Source: Porphyromonas pogonae (lineage in GTDB: Bacteria > Bacteroidota > Bacteroidia > Bacteroidales > Porphyromonadaceae). Taken from it: a DNA stretch of 64,000 nt. Where the stretch lies: assembly GCF_036320655.1 (NCBI RefSeq), contig NZ_CP143258.1, positions 868,001-932,000 on the forward strand, given 5' to 3'. Position 1 is the first letter of the stretch; every line of letters begins with the position of its first letter. This document shows positions 16,968-25,513 of the stretch, in pieces. The translations under genes and the position numbers were made by a program. The notes beneath the pieces are model-generated. The model was not told where the DNA came from and did not search any database. It saw only the letters and a list, made by a program, of their open reading frames with translations.

Positions 16968-18320
16968 ATGAAACTGAAGAATTTATTTTTAGGTGCAGCA
17001 TTAGCTCTAATGACTTCATCGGTATTTGCTCAGACCGGTGTGCAGACAGGTACTCCTTTTGGTTCAGGCCAAGACAGTATTCGTTGTCGTCAGAATACGA
17101 GCTTGTTTAGTTCTAACGCAAAAAACGAGAACTATGCAGATGCTTACAAGTATTGGCTAGAGGTTTATAAGGAATGCCCGGGATCTACCAAGAATGTTTA
17201 CTTCTATGGTGCTAAGATTTTGAACTGGAGACTCGAACAAGAGAAAGATGCCGGAAAACGCAAAGCCTTATTGGACTCTTTGATGGGACTTTATGACAAT
17301 CGCGTAAAATATTTTGGAGATGATCCTAAGTATGACAAAGACTGGATCACTTCGTCCAAAGTCGGTGATTATATTCGTATTATGGGTGAGAATGCCGATT
17401 ACAATAAAGTGTATACTTGGCTCAAACCTATTGTAGACGAAAAGAAAGACCACACAAGCGCAGCTACGCTTTCTTACTATACCTATGCATCATTGATGCG
17501 CGCTATCGCTGATAGTACTCAGCACTCACAGTATATCAAAGACTACAACTTGGCTGCTAAGTCTATGGAAACGCAAATCAATGCTTGTACAGACTCTACT
17601 GAGAAATCACAGCTGGAAGCTTTGAAGACTCCGATGGATGAGCTTTTTGCCAGAAGTGGCTTGGCTGACTGCGATATGTTGCAGAAAATGTATGCCGATG
17701 AACTTGAAGCTCATAAATCTGACGCTAAATACCTCAAGACGATGCTGGCTCTTTTCCAGATGTCGGAGTGTGATGCTCCTATTTACTTCCAAGCTAGTAA
17801 GTATCTTTTCGCTCTTGAACCATCAGCGGAAGCCGCTATCGGTTTGGCTCGTGAGGCTATGAACGGTAAGCGTTACACCGAGGCTATGGATTACCTGCAA
17901 AAGGCTGTGGGTCTCTCCAAAGAAGCTAAGCAGAGAGCCAATGTGTACTATACTATGGGTGTGATCTCAATGAACCAACGTAGCTATGGTGCAGCACGTG
18001 CACATTTCCAGAAAGCGCTTGCAGAGAACCCCAACATGGGTATGGCTTATGTCAATATAGCTTTGATGTATGCTTCTTCTGCTGATAGTATCTTCCCCGG
18101 TGACCCTGTAAAACAACGCTGCGTATATTACTTGGTTATCGACAAGCTTAACAAAGCTCGTAGTGTAGATCCTAGCGTTGCTCCCAAAGCAAGCGGACTC
18201 ATCGCAAAGTATAGCCGTTATTTGCCTTCTGCTTCCGATGTGTTTATGCACCCGGATCTCAGTAAAGGTAAGACTTTGACTATTGGCGGCTGGATCGGCG
18301 AATCTACTGTAATAAGATAA
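16968..18320 (+). CDS. Secreted TPR-repeat protein
   Basis: 450 residues. Signal peptide MKLKNLFLGAALALMTSSV cleaved after FAQ. The N-terminal part (about 40-140) holds helical repeats around NYADAYKYWLEVYKECPG, and the C-terminal part (about 280-400) has clear TPRs, such as KRYTEAMDYLQKAVGLSKE and YGAARAHFQKALAENPNMG. TPRs are protein-docking repeats, and the export signal places it in the periplasm or outer membrane. It lies 47 bp after a barrel-protein gene and 43 bp before lptC, conserved company for envelope assembly; no enzymatic motif is seen. Confidence 0.85.
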   Translation: MKLKNLFLGAALALMTSSVFAQTGVQTGTPFGSGQDSIRCRQNTSLFSSNAKNENYADAYKYWLEVYKECPGSTKNVYFYGAKILNWRLEQEKDAGKRKALLDSLMGLYDNRVKYFGDDPKYDKDWITSSKVGDYIRIMGENADYNKVYTWLKPIVDEKKDHTSAATLSYYTYASLMRAIADSTQHSQYIKDYNLAAKSMETQINACTDSTEKSQLEALKTPMDELFARSGLADCDMLQKMYADELEAHKSDAKYLKTMLALFQMSECDAPIYFQASKYLFALEPSAEAAIGLAREAMNGKRYTEAMDYLQKAVGLSKEAKQRANVYYTMGVISMNQRSYGAARAHFQKALAENPNMGMAYVNIALMYASSADSIFPGDPVKQRCVYYLVIDKLNKARSVDPSVAPKASGLIAKYSRYLPSASDVFMHPDLSKGKTLTIGGWIGESTVIR

Positions 18321-18363
18321 ACCTCATTTTTTGTAAGCACAATAAATAGTTTGATTATTATCA

Positions 18364-19233
18364 ATGGATAACGAATCTGTACCCCGTACAGAAATAGATA
18401 ACAAATGTGATAGCTCTGACCGCATCAAAAAGGATGTGGTCAGAGCATATCATTTCTGTTTAAATCCTAATTATCTAAGAGTTGGGGGCATATTAGCCTT
18501 GTTTATTTTGATTCTTTGGGCACAATTCGGTTGCTCTCAAAAGAAACCTGGCTTAGCCAATCACGGAATTAAGCTCGACACTATGTATATGATGAAAACG
18601 GAGAATGTCAACGTTCTGTTGTCAGACTCAGGCGTCATCAAATATCGTATGATTACTAAGGAGTGGCGTATTTATGATAACCCCACCAACAAAAAGTGGT
18701 ATTTCCCCAGAGGCGTGTATGTCGAGAATATTGACACGCTCAAGCGTATGAAAGCCAAAATATCAGCCGATACAGCATACTACAAGCTTGATGATAAGTT
18801 GTGGGAGCTTATCGGTCACGTACACATGAAAGCACTCAACGGTACCCAGCTCTATTCACCTCATTTGTTTTGGGATGAGGCCAACCGCCGTATCTATTCC
18901 AATGATAGTGTATACTTTACAACAGGGGACAAAGTCTCTCGCGGCACGTCTTTCCAGGCTCGCGATGATCTCAGCCAATACTCTGTCTTCAACAATTCCG
19001 GTACATTGGATTTTGATGAGAATAAACTTGACTCTGTAGGACCACCTCCTCAGGGGATGCATCAAGACTCAACCTTCTCGGGCTCTGCTTCCCGACCTCA
19101 CAATGCTCCCGTTCCCGATAGCATCAAGGCGAAGACACGCCCTGCACCCGCTGCCGGGCCGAGCGTGACTCCCCCTATTGGCAGCCATGCTGATAAGCAA
19201 CCTGTACCCAAACCTTCAAAGCCTCTTAAGTAA
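18364..19233 (+). CDS. lptC: LPS export protein LptC, with Pro-rich tail
   Basis: 289 residues. One N-terminal membrane helix (about 38-58, ILALFILILWAQFG), then a beta-jellyroll OstA/LptC domain (about 75-215) with the strand pattern NVNVLLSDSGVIKYRMITKEW and DKLWELIGHVHMKALNGTQL. It would bridge the LptBFG transporter and LptA to carry lipopolysaccharide across the periplasm. The last 65 residues are Pro-rich and hydrophilic (RPAPAAGPSVTPPIG), an extension absent from E. coli LptC. The Cys in FGCSQKK could be a lipobox alternative to the helix anchor. The CBS-transporter gene follows 5 bp later. Confidence 0.8.
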   Translation: MDNESVPRTEIDNKCDSSDRIKKDVVRAYHFCLNPNYLRVGGILALFILILWAQFGCSQKKPGLANHGIKLDTMYMMKTENVNVLLSDSGVIKYRMITKEWRIYDNPTNKKWYFPRGVYVENIDTLKRMKAKISADTAYYKLDDKLWELIGHVHMKALNGTQLYSPHLFWDEANRRIYSNDSVYFTTGDKVSRGTSFQARDDLSQYSVFNNSGTLDFDENKLDSVGPPPQGMHQDSTFSGSASRPHNAPVPDSIKAKTRPAPAAGPSVTPPIGSHADKQPVPKPSKPLK

Positions 19234-19238
19234 GCCTT

Positions 19239-20489
19239 ATGATATATCTTTATATCTTTCTGTCATTACTTTTATCGGCTTTCTTTTCCGGCATGGAGAT
19301 AGCCTACTTATCGTCCGACAAGCTTCGCTATGAGTTGGATCGCAATAGAGGAGGGGTTACGGGGCGTATCTTAGGCGTATTTTACGCGCATCCCAATCAT
19401 TACATTACCACACTGCTTGTTGGCAATAATATTGCCCTTGTAGTTTACGGTTTGCTTATGGCAAAGGTGATGGAAGATCCGCTTCGTTATTTTCTGCCCA
19501 ATGACGGGTTGATACTTCTTGTGCAGTCGTTGCTCTCTACGATACTCATCCTTTTTGCCGGTGAATTTATTCCCAAAGTCACTTTTAAGCTCAACGCCAA
19601 TAGAGTGATGATGATATTTGCCGTTCCCTTATTTCTGATGTATATCATCTTGTTTCCGTTTGCTTACTTCTGTACATTACTTTCGTCATTATTCCTTATT
19701 ATCGTAGGGCAGAAATCCAAACCTAATCTATCGCCCGCTCTTTCTACTATAGACCTGGAGCACTATTTGAGCCATAGCATGACGGCCGAAGGCAGTGATG
19801 GCGAGCTCGATACAGAAGTAAAGATCATACAAAATGCCATAGAGTTTCCCTCTCTGCAGGTGCGCGATTGTATGATTCCGCGCAATGAGATGGTAGGAGT
19901 GGATCTCAATGCCGATCTGTCTATGTTGGAGTCGCGGTTTGTTTCCACAGGTTTGTCCAAAATTATTGTATACAAGGATAATATCGACGACGTTGTAGGC
20001 TACATTCACTCGAGTGAGATGTTCAAGGGTGAAGACTGGCAGAAGCGCATTGTGCCTGCCGTATTTGTGCCCGAGAGCATGTATGCCAGCAAGCTGATGA
20101 AGCAGTTGATGCAAAAGAAACGCAGTATAGCCGTCGTTATTGACGAGCTTGGCGGTACAGCCGGTATGATTACATTGGAAGATGTGGTAGAGGAGATTTT
20201 TGGGGATATTGAGGACGAACATGACAAGAATAAATTAGTAGCCAAGAAGCTCGACGATAATGTCTTTATCTTCAGCGGACGCATGGAGATCGATGACATC
20301 AATGACCGCTTCGGCCTTGACCTGCCCGAAGATGAAGATTTCATGACCATTGCAGGCTTTATTCTCTATCATTATCAAAGCATACCCAATCCCGGAGAGA
20401 TACTCAATATCGAGAATTATAGTTTTGAGATTTTGCGCTCCTCTTCCACCAAAATAGATCTGGTTAAAATGACAATAATCAGTGAATAA
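19239..20489 (+). CDS. CNNM/CorC-family transporter with DUF21 and CBS domains (HlyC/CorC-like)
   Basis: 416 residues. The DUF21 membrane domain covers about 1-180 (opening IFLSLLLSAFFSGMEIAYLS, then HPNHYITTLLVGNNIALV). A pair of CBS domains covers about 195-320 (VRDCMIPRNEMVGVD and VIDELGGTAGMITLEDVVEEI), and a CorC_HlyC domain the last 80 residues (DDINDRFGLDLPEDEDFMTIAG). Relatives export magnesium or sodium; the old name hemolysin is misleading. It starts 5 bp after lptC and so is in the same operon. Confidence 0.92.
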   Translation: MIYLYIFLSLLLSAFFSGMEIAYLSSDKLRYELDRNRGGVTGRILGVFYAHPNHYITTLLVGNNIALVVYGLLMAKVMEDPLRYFLPNDGLILLVQSLLSTILILFAGEFIPKVTFKLNANRVMMIFAVPLFLMYIILFPFAYFCTLLSSLFLIIVGQKSKPNLSPALSTIDLEHYLSHSMTAEGSDGELDTEVKIIQNAIEFPSLQVRDCMIPRNEMVGVDLNADLSMLESRFVSTGLSKIIVYKDNIDDVVGYIHSSEMFKGEDWQKRIVPAVFVPESMYASKLMKQLMQKKRSIAVVIDELGGTAGMITLEDVVEEIFGDIEDEHDKNKLVAKKLDDNVFIFSGRMEIDDINDRFGLDLPEDEDFMTIAGFILYHYQSIPNPGEILNIENYSFEILRSSSTKIDLVKMTIISE

Positions 20490-20512
20490 AGCAAATCTTT
20501 TGCCCAAAACAA

Positions 20513-20542
20513 TTGGCAAGTCACGCAAGGTTTGTATCTTTG
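20513..20542 (+). promoter_or_regulatory. Promoter of ppiD
   Basis: TTGG at 20513 followed by TATCTTTG at 20535-20542, 22 bp start to start. The ppiD ATG lies 41 bp downstream. Confidence 0.6.
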
Positions 20543-20583
20543 TAACCTTGAAAAACGAATATAAAATAAACTAAATATTATAA

Positions 20584-22728
20584 ATGGCGACTTTACAGAA
20601 AATCAGGAACAACGCAGCGCTACTCATCACCGTGATAGCAATTGCGCTTTTCGCATTTATTATCGGGGACGGTCTCAGATCTGGGTCCACCTGGTTTAGA
20701 CAGAGCAAAGAAGTAGTCTTGAATATCAATGGAGAGAAGATCTCAATACAAGACTATCAGGTTCGTTTGAAGGAAATGCAAGATATGACCGAAGGCAATG
20801 GTCAGAAAATGAGTGATGAACAGCGCACCATGCTGAATAACCAGCTGGCTCAGCAATATATCACGGAGTATGCTTTGAACAATATTACCGATAAGGTGGG
20901 TATCAAAGTAACTTCCGACGAGCTTTATGCGCTTATCAGAGGTGAAGGTGTTTCAGCCTCTCCTGTAGCACAGCAGTTCTTCAGCCAGTTTGGTATTGAC
21001 ACTCACGATGTTGCTGCAGTAAACAATTTTATTCGCCAGATGAGCGATTCGCAGATCAAATCTATGCCGGCTGATCAGCAGGGGTACGTCCGCAATATCC
21101 AGGCTCAATGGATCATTGCTCAGAAAGCTATCCTTACCAATCGCTTACAAGAAAAGCTCGGTACATTGGTTGCCCGTACTTATGCTATCAACAAGGTCGA
21201 TGCTGAGCTCGAGAGCGGCATGCCTTCACGTGAAGTAGCTTTGGTGCGCACGTCTGCTTCTGCGATTGCCGACAATGCTGTGAAGGTCTCTGATGATGAC
21301 ATCAAGAAATACTACGAAAGTCACAAAGAGGCTTTTGTGATGGCCAATCCTGCAACTCAGGTTAGCTACATTAGCCTGCAAGTACAGCCCAGTGCTGCCG
21401 ACTATAAAGTCGCAGAAGAGGCTAAAAACAAAGCTTATCAAGAACTTTCTTCCGACGCAAATGTAGAGAGCGTACTTCGCAACTACTCAGAGAAGTTTGT
21501 AAGCAATGCTTATATTACAGGAAAGGAACTGGATCAAATGGGACTTGGTGCTGCTAACATTGATTTTATCAAATCGGCATCTATCGGTCAAGTATCAACC
21601 CCTGAACTGATCAATGACAAATATTCGCTGATCAAGCTTGTCAATAAGAAAACAGGAGCAGAGACTATCAATATCAAGCTTATTGCACTTGACTCTATCA
21701 ATGCAAAGAAAGCGGATAGCATTGCCAATGCTCTCAATGCCGGCGGCAACTTCGATGATGCTGTTGCTAAATATAGCATTGACCCCAATACCAAGCCTAT
21801 GAAGGGACTTGTAACTTTCCCCAATCAGTTCGGACAGCCCGATAGCGCCGTTACTGAGCTTAGTGCATCTCAAATGCAGATCGACACTCTTTTCCATGTT
21901 CCTGCAGGCCAAGTGATCAAGTTGGAGCGTGGCAATGTGTCTATGCTTGTCAAGGCAGTAAACCCGGGAGCAGCTGTAGATAAATACAAGATTGCCTATG
22001 TAGGTATACCCGCCGAGTTTTCTGATGCTACTTACAATCAGAAATACGCTATCATGAACAAAATCCTTACTGAGGGTGGTTCATTCGATGATATGGCCAA
22101 GAAGGCACAGGCTGCCGGTCTCTCTGTGGTGCGCAACGAAATGGTATTCGTACAAAATCCCGGGTTAGGCAAGATACCCGATTCCCGTGAGATTGTGAGC
22201 TGGGCTCTGAAAGGAAAGAAAGGCGATATTACAGAGAAGCTTTACCGCTGTGGTACCGATCATCTCGTTATTGCCTCTATTGCTGATCAGCTCCCTGCCG
22301 GTTATTTCCCCTTGTCAATGGTCAAAGATAATATCAAGACTCAATTGATCGCAGAGAAAAAAGGTGAGCAGATGGTAAAACAGCTCGAGGCTAAGAAACT
22401 TACTTCTTTGGAAGCCTATGCCACAGACCTGGATACTAAGGTGGATACTTTGGTTGGTGTCAATTACATCGTAAGAGGATCTGAGGCTCCCGCCTTCAAT
22501 GGTTATGCTATGACCACTCCGCTGCAAAAGCTTTCCAAGCCCTTTGTAGCCGGTACTGAAGTTATGGTAGTACAGCCTTTGAGTGAAACAGCTGTAGCTG
22601 ACAAAGCCCTTCAACAGTCACAGATGATGCAACGCAGAGCCGATGTGTCACGTCAGATGACTTTCCGCGCTTTCAATTCACTTATCAAGAATACCAAGGT
22701 TGAAGATAACCGTGCTCGATTCTATTAG
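20584..22728 (+). CDS. Periplasmic peptidyl-prolyl isomerase / chaperone PpiD-like
   Basis: 714 residues. One N-terminal membrane helix (about 11-31, ALLITVIAIALFAFIIGDGL) anchors it in the inner membrane. A SurA_N-like chaperone domain (about 40-240) contains NGEKISIQDYQVRLKEM and LNNQLAQQYITEYAL. Parvulin-type rotamase segments follow (about 340-460, with AGGNFDDAVAKYSIDPNTKP, and about 500-590, with EGGSFDDMAKKAQAAGL). It helps fold newly exported outer-membrane and periplasmic proteins. It has its own promoter and a strong terminator, closing the envelope gene run. The family is named by domain order; individual catalytic residues were not checked. Confidence 0.9.
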   Translation: MATLQKIRNNAALLITVIAIALFAFIIGDGLRSGSTWFRQSKEVVLNINGEKISIQDYQVRLKEMQDMTEGNGQKMSDEQRTMLNNQLAQQYITEYALNNITDKVGIKVTSDELYALIRGEGVSASPVAQQFFSQFGIDTHDVAAVNNFIRQMSDSQIKSMPADQQGYVRNIQAQWIIAQKAILTNRLQEKLGTLVARTYAINKVDAELESGMPSREVALVRTSASAIADNAVKVSDDDIKKYYESHKEAFVMANPATQVSYISLQVQPSAADYKVAEEAKNKAYQELSSDANVESVLRNYSEKFVSNAYITGKELDQMGLGAANIDFIKSASIGQVSTPELINDKYSLIKLVNKKTGAETINIKLIALDSINAKKADSIANALNAGGNFDDAVAKYSIDPNTKPMKGLVTFPNQFGQPDSAVTELSASQMQIDTLFHVPAGQVIKLERGNVSMLVKAVNPGAAVDKYKIAYVGIPAEFSDATYNQKYAIMNKILTEGGSFDDMAKKAQAAGLSVVRNEMVFVQNPGLGKIPDSREIVSWALKGKKGDITEKLYRCGTDHLVIASIADQLPAGYFPLSMVKDNIKTQLIAEKKGEQMVKQLEAKKLTSLEAYATDLDTKVDTLVGVNYIVRGSEAPAFNGYAMTTPLQKLSKPFVAGTEVMVVQPLSETAVADKALQQSQMMQRRADVSRQMTFRAFNSLIKNTKVEDNRARFY

Positions 22729-22788
22729 TAGATGAGTAATTATCAGAGGACGTGATGCCTTAGTCGTGTCCTATATTATATAGATTAG

Positions 22789-22824
22789 AAAAAGGTTGCT
22801 CCGTTGTTTCGGGGCAACCTTTTT
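22789..22824 (+). terminator. Terminator of ppiD
   Basis: Arms AAAAAGGTTGC / GCAACCTTTTT with a T tract, 60 bp after the stop codon. Confidence 0.9.
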
Positions 22825-23225
22825 CAATATTGTGAAGTTCCTCCATTTATATCTCGGCAATTATATTTTGCAGAGATTAGCTCATCATGATACCTCCAAT
22901 ATTCTGACAAAATGATATTATCCACACATGCAGGAATAAACGGATGTTTTTATGCAATCCGTTATATATTATATAACTAAATATTTTGTGTAAGGGCGAT
23001 CAGGAGATAAAATTTGGCTTTACTTAGTTACGAGATTAGGCTTATTTGTACAAAGTCTAAATAAGAAAGAGATTATCGGGGTATAAAATCAGAAGAAAAT
23101 TCGGACTAAATAAACAAGAGTTTCATATTAGTCTTTCCAAATAATTATCTGAATAATATAGCCCGTGATATTATATTTCTTTATGGTAGAGCCTGGATTT
23201 GCGATTATTATATCAGTGTGCGCTG

Positions 23226-23355
23226 TCCTATTATGATGAGTCAACAGACCTTATATGATAAGCCCGTTGACCTTGTATGATAAGTCTTTCGTCCGTCTAT
23301 GATAGGTCTGCCGACCTTATACATGAATCGGACTACCTATTATGATGTTTTTGAG
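23226..23355. repeat. Array of six 22-bp dyad repeats, element B
   Basis: TATGAT cores at 23232, 23254, 23276, 23298, (TACATG at 23320) and 23341: four 22-bp steps then one of 21. The step pattern, including the variant fifth unit, is the same as in element A, although the bases differ at many positions. Confidence 0.8.
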
Positions 23356-23434
23356 GATTATATGCCGAGGATGCGAAAGGGGAGGGCTATAAGTAAACGT
23401 TTGGGAAGTGGTGATCAATTCCGATATGTGCTGG

Positions 23435-23575
23435 TTATTGGATATATTGAGAGAGATGCGGAGTGAAATGCGCAATGATAGATTGTGAGTTATAAGGAAC
23501 CCCGCATACTGCATATTCATTGAGAAATAGGCTGTAGTCTGTATGTTGTTGCAAGGTATTGTATCTCATAATCAT
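23435..23575 (-). CDS. Possible 46-aa small protein in leader of element B
   Basis: An ATG ORF about 85 bp downstream of the element B promoter encodes a short peptide with QQHTDYSLFLNEYA, matching the TNYSLFDYEYA core of the element A ORF. Outside this core the two differ. No domain, helix or signal is evident. Confidence 0.3.
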   Translation of the reverse strand: MIMRYNTLQQHTDYSLFLNEYAVCGVPYNSQSIIAHFTPHLSQYIQ

Positions 23576-23663
23576 CATATCCTTTATTATATAAAATTGC
23601 TTTTAATTCATATATAATTCCCCTCTCCATTCATTGGGTGAAGAAAGTTGTTTGTATTACTCA

Positions 23664-23694
23664 CAAACATACAACATCACATAGCGTTTGTCAA
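23664..23694 (-). promoter_or_regulatory. Bacteroidetes-type promoter of element B
   Basis: Minus strand TTGAC (23694-23690), 18 bp, TATGTTTG (23671-23664). The bases between the boxes (GATGTTG before the -7) match element C. Confidence 0.7.
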
Positions 23695-23851
23695 GACCCT
23701 GCTGAAGTGTGTGCAGTTTTTACCTTGAGACTTTGTTGTGAGTTCGCAAACTTATATGTTTTTGTAGCATTTTGATAGTTAATGATAGTGGGATAGAGGC
23801 AATCTTGATTGTGCACCCTTAATAAGCTATTATGACATGGGCTATGGCTCA

Positions 23852-23894
23852 CAAAAAACACTCCGTTATAGAAGAGTTTTCTATAACGGAGTGT
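23852..23894 (-). terminator. Terminator of the envelope-stress gene pair
   Basis: Arms ACACTCCGTTATAGAA / TTCTATAACGGAGTGT form a long stem with a T tract on the minus-strand side. It lies about 37 bp after the stop at 23931. Confidence 0.85.
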
Positions 23895-23930
23895 GATTGT
23901 ATATTGTCAATAAGCTATTTACTTCTCTTT

Positions 23931-24422
23931 CTATGCTTTCTTACTCCGCCTTTTATTTGATTTCTTGCGATTCCAGCGGAAGATTCTATTTTTCACTGTA
24001 TTCATTACCGTGGTAAGCAGTATAGGGCTTGCTATATCAAATACCATGCGCGCAAAATCACGTTCTTTGGGTGTAATAGGATTGGGTGGCTCTACCAATT
24101 TTACTTTAGGGCCTTCCTCCAATGAGCCGTAAGGCTTGTAGCTGATATTGGTTACAGGTCTGCCGGGATTGAGTAGTTTGTTCACCAGCCCCAGCGCCTT
24201 TCTCTTACCCTCTGCCAATAATCCTTTGCCGGTGGTAATCAACTTCTTTGCCTTGTCTAGAGCAGATCCCGGAGGGGCTATGGTCTCTGTTACGTTGGTC
24301 ATGATGATTTCGTGCAAGTTATCTTTCACAAAACCTACTCTTTTTCGGAGATTCTTGCCTGCAACGTCAGCTTTGAATTCTGCCATTTCTTTACGTTTGA
24401 GCAGTTCTTTGTATGCTGTCAT
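23931..24422 (-). CDS. Hypothetical basic protein in holin-like / YtxH cluster
   Basis: 163 residues, strongly basic at both ends (KELLKRKEMAEFK and RWNRKKSNKRRSKKA). The middle is Pro-rich (LVEPPNPITPKERD), followed by a moderately hydrophobic helix (about 128-145, MVFDIASPILLTTVMNTV). No family is recognised. It overlaps the upstream holin-like gene by 4 bp, so the two are translationally coupled. The arrangement recalls the E. coli yqjD-yqjE-yqjK group of stationary-phase membrane proteins; that parallel is inference. Confidence 0.7.
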   Translation of the reverse strand: MTAYKELLKRKEMAEFKADVAGKNLRKRVGFVKDNLHEIIMTNVTETIAPPGSALDKAKKLITTGKGLLAEGKRKALGLVNKLLNPGRPVTNISYKPYGSLEEGPKVKLVEPPNPITPKERDFARMVFDIASPILLTTVMNTVKNRIFRWNRKKSNKRRSKKA

Positions 24423-24859
24423 AGTTTTATCTCCTCCTTTTCAATGATTATTTCTGCATTTTCTATCTTAGAGCTCACTTTTTCTGCAAAAGTGCGTTGA
24501 GCATTCAGCTTGTCCATGACTTTGATGATACGCCCGGCAATTTTGTTTTTGACCATGTCCAGCGTTGTATTCTTGAATACAGCCCAGATGAGTGTAAGCA
24601 AAATATAAAAACCGCCTACGATAAGGAAGCCCATAGCTACTGAGGTATCGAGCCAATCAGCCAAAGCAAACCCAAGAGCTATATTGAGAAACAAGAAGGC
24701 TATAAACAGTAAAAAAATAGCACCTATACTGAAGACATAATTGGATACCTTGCGTGACAGTTTATCGCCCAATCCATAAACGTTTTTGTCTATCTGTGCT
24801 TCCACATAGGCCTTGATTTCCTCTTTCAATGCCTTTATATGATTATCATCTATCTCCAT
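24419..24859 (-). CDS. Holin-like / YqjE-type two-helix membrane protein
   Basis: 146 residues. An N-terminal amphipathic segment (about 5-45) is followed by two membrane helices (about 47-70, FSIGAIFLLFIAFLFLNIAL, and 77-98, VAMGFLIVGGFYILLTLIW) and a charged C-terminal helix rich in Lys and Glu. This is the layout of the phage-holin-superfamily III / YqjE group, chromosomal proteins that are probably not phage lysis factors. It overlaps the downstream basic protein by 4 bp, and a YtxH-like gene lies upstream on the same strand beyond a terminator. Confidence 0.75.
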   Translation of the reverse strand: MEIDDNHIKALKEEIKAYVEAQIDKNVYGLGDKLSRKVSNYVFSIGAIFLLFIAFLFLNIALGFALADWLDTSVAMGFLIVGGFYILLTLIWAVFKNTTLDMVKNKIAGRIIKVMDKLNAQRTFAEKVSSKIENAEIIIEKEEIKL

Positions 24860-24998
24860 AATTTAAATAAATTTATTTATTACAAAACTCGTTCTGAAGC
24901 ATGAGAGCGTGGTATAGAGTTATGGCGCTTGCTCTACTCCTGAGATGAATGCATCAGATCCTCCCGGGAAGTATATATAGTGCTACCTGTGTGAGGCT

Positions 24999-25070
24999 AA
25001 AAAATAACCGGAAGTAAGAAAACATGTGTCAATATCACTGTCTGGTGGACATGCATTCTTACTCCCGGTC
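24999..25070 (-). terminator. Terminator of the YtxH-like gene
   Basis: Minus-strand arms ACCGGGAGTAAGAA / TTCTTACTTCCGGT enclose a nested hairpin and are followed by TATTTTTTAG. The remaining bases to 24860 show nothing clear. Confidence 0.7.
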
Positions 25071-25086
25071 ATAATGATGTGATGAA

Positions 25087-25344
25087 TTACTTTTCGGTGA
25101 GTTCGTCTTCGATCTCGTCAATGAGGTCTTCAGTGTCTTTGACAAGTTTATTACGGTACTTCATGTATTTATCTTTTGCATCGTAATAGCCTTCAACGAC
25201 ACTGTCTTTTACTTTGTCTGCTGTACAAGACATATCATCTACAAAACGCTCTCTCTTGTTACGATCTGAAAAATACGCCGCAACTGCACCAATTAATGCT
25301 CCTACCGCTACGCCGATTGCGAATTTACCATTGCTGTTAGCCAT
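25087..25344 (-). CDS. YtxH-like small stress protein
   Basis: 85 residues. One N-terminal Gly/Ala-rich membrane helix (about 7-25, FAIGVAVGALIGAVAAYFS) with a basic flank (DRNKRERF), then an amphipathic coiled helix with heptad-like acidic and basic residues (VKDTEDLIDEIEDELTEK). This matches the YtxH family of general-stress membrane proteins. It sits upstream of the holin-like pair on the same strand but has its own terminator. The biochemical role is not known. Confidence 0.85.
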   Translation of the reverse strand: MANSNGKFAIGVAVGALIGAVAAYFSDRNKRERFVDDMSCTADKVKDSVVEGYYDAKDKYMKYRNKLVKDTEDLIDEIEDELTEK

Positions 25345-25513
25345 AATTTTAATGTGTTAAATTGTTCTTGGTAATGTTATAATCTATTAATCTTATTCGT
25401 AAATTTAAACCAAAATGTTGAATAATCCTAAAAATAATATCGTTTTTTAAACTGACACCAAAGGCTTATCTTTGTATTGAAATAACATAGATAATTTGTA
25501 TAAAGTTCATAAC

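Larger units (their letters stand above)
22900..23694 (-). repeat. Noncoding element B (22-bp dyad-array family)
   Basis: About 795 bp with the same order of blocks as elements A and C. Left block TATTCTGACAAAATGATATT at 22900. TTAGTTACGA near 23025 precedes the palindrome with arms CTTATTT and AAATAAG (about 23041-23065). The CCAAATAATTATCTGAA block is near 23138, dyads at 23226-23355, small ORF at 23435-23575, minus-strand promoter at 23664-23694. It is more like A than C. The remaining intergenic DNA (22825-22899 and 23695-23851) shows nothing I recognise. Confidence 0.75.

Noticed and set aside
24419-24859. Holin-like gene as evidence of a prophage
   Set aside because: No other phage genes nearby; the chromosomal YqjE-type group fits better, with a YtxH-like gene alongside.
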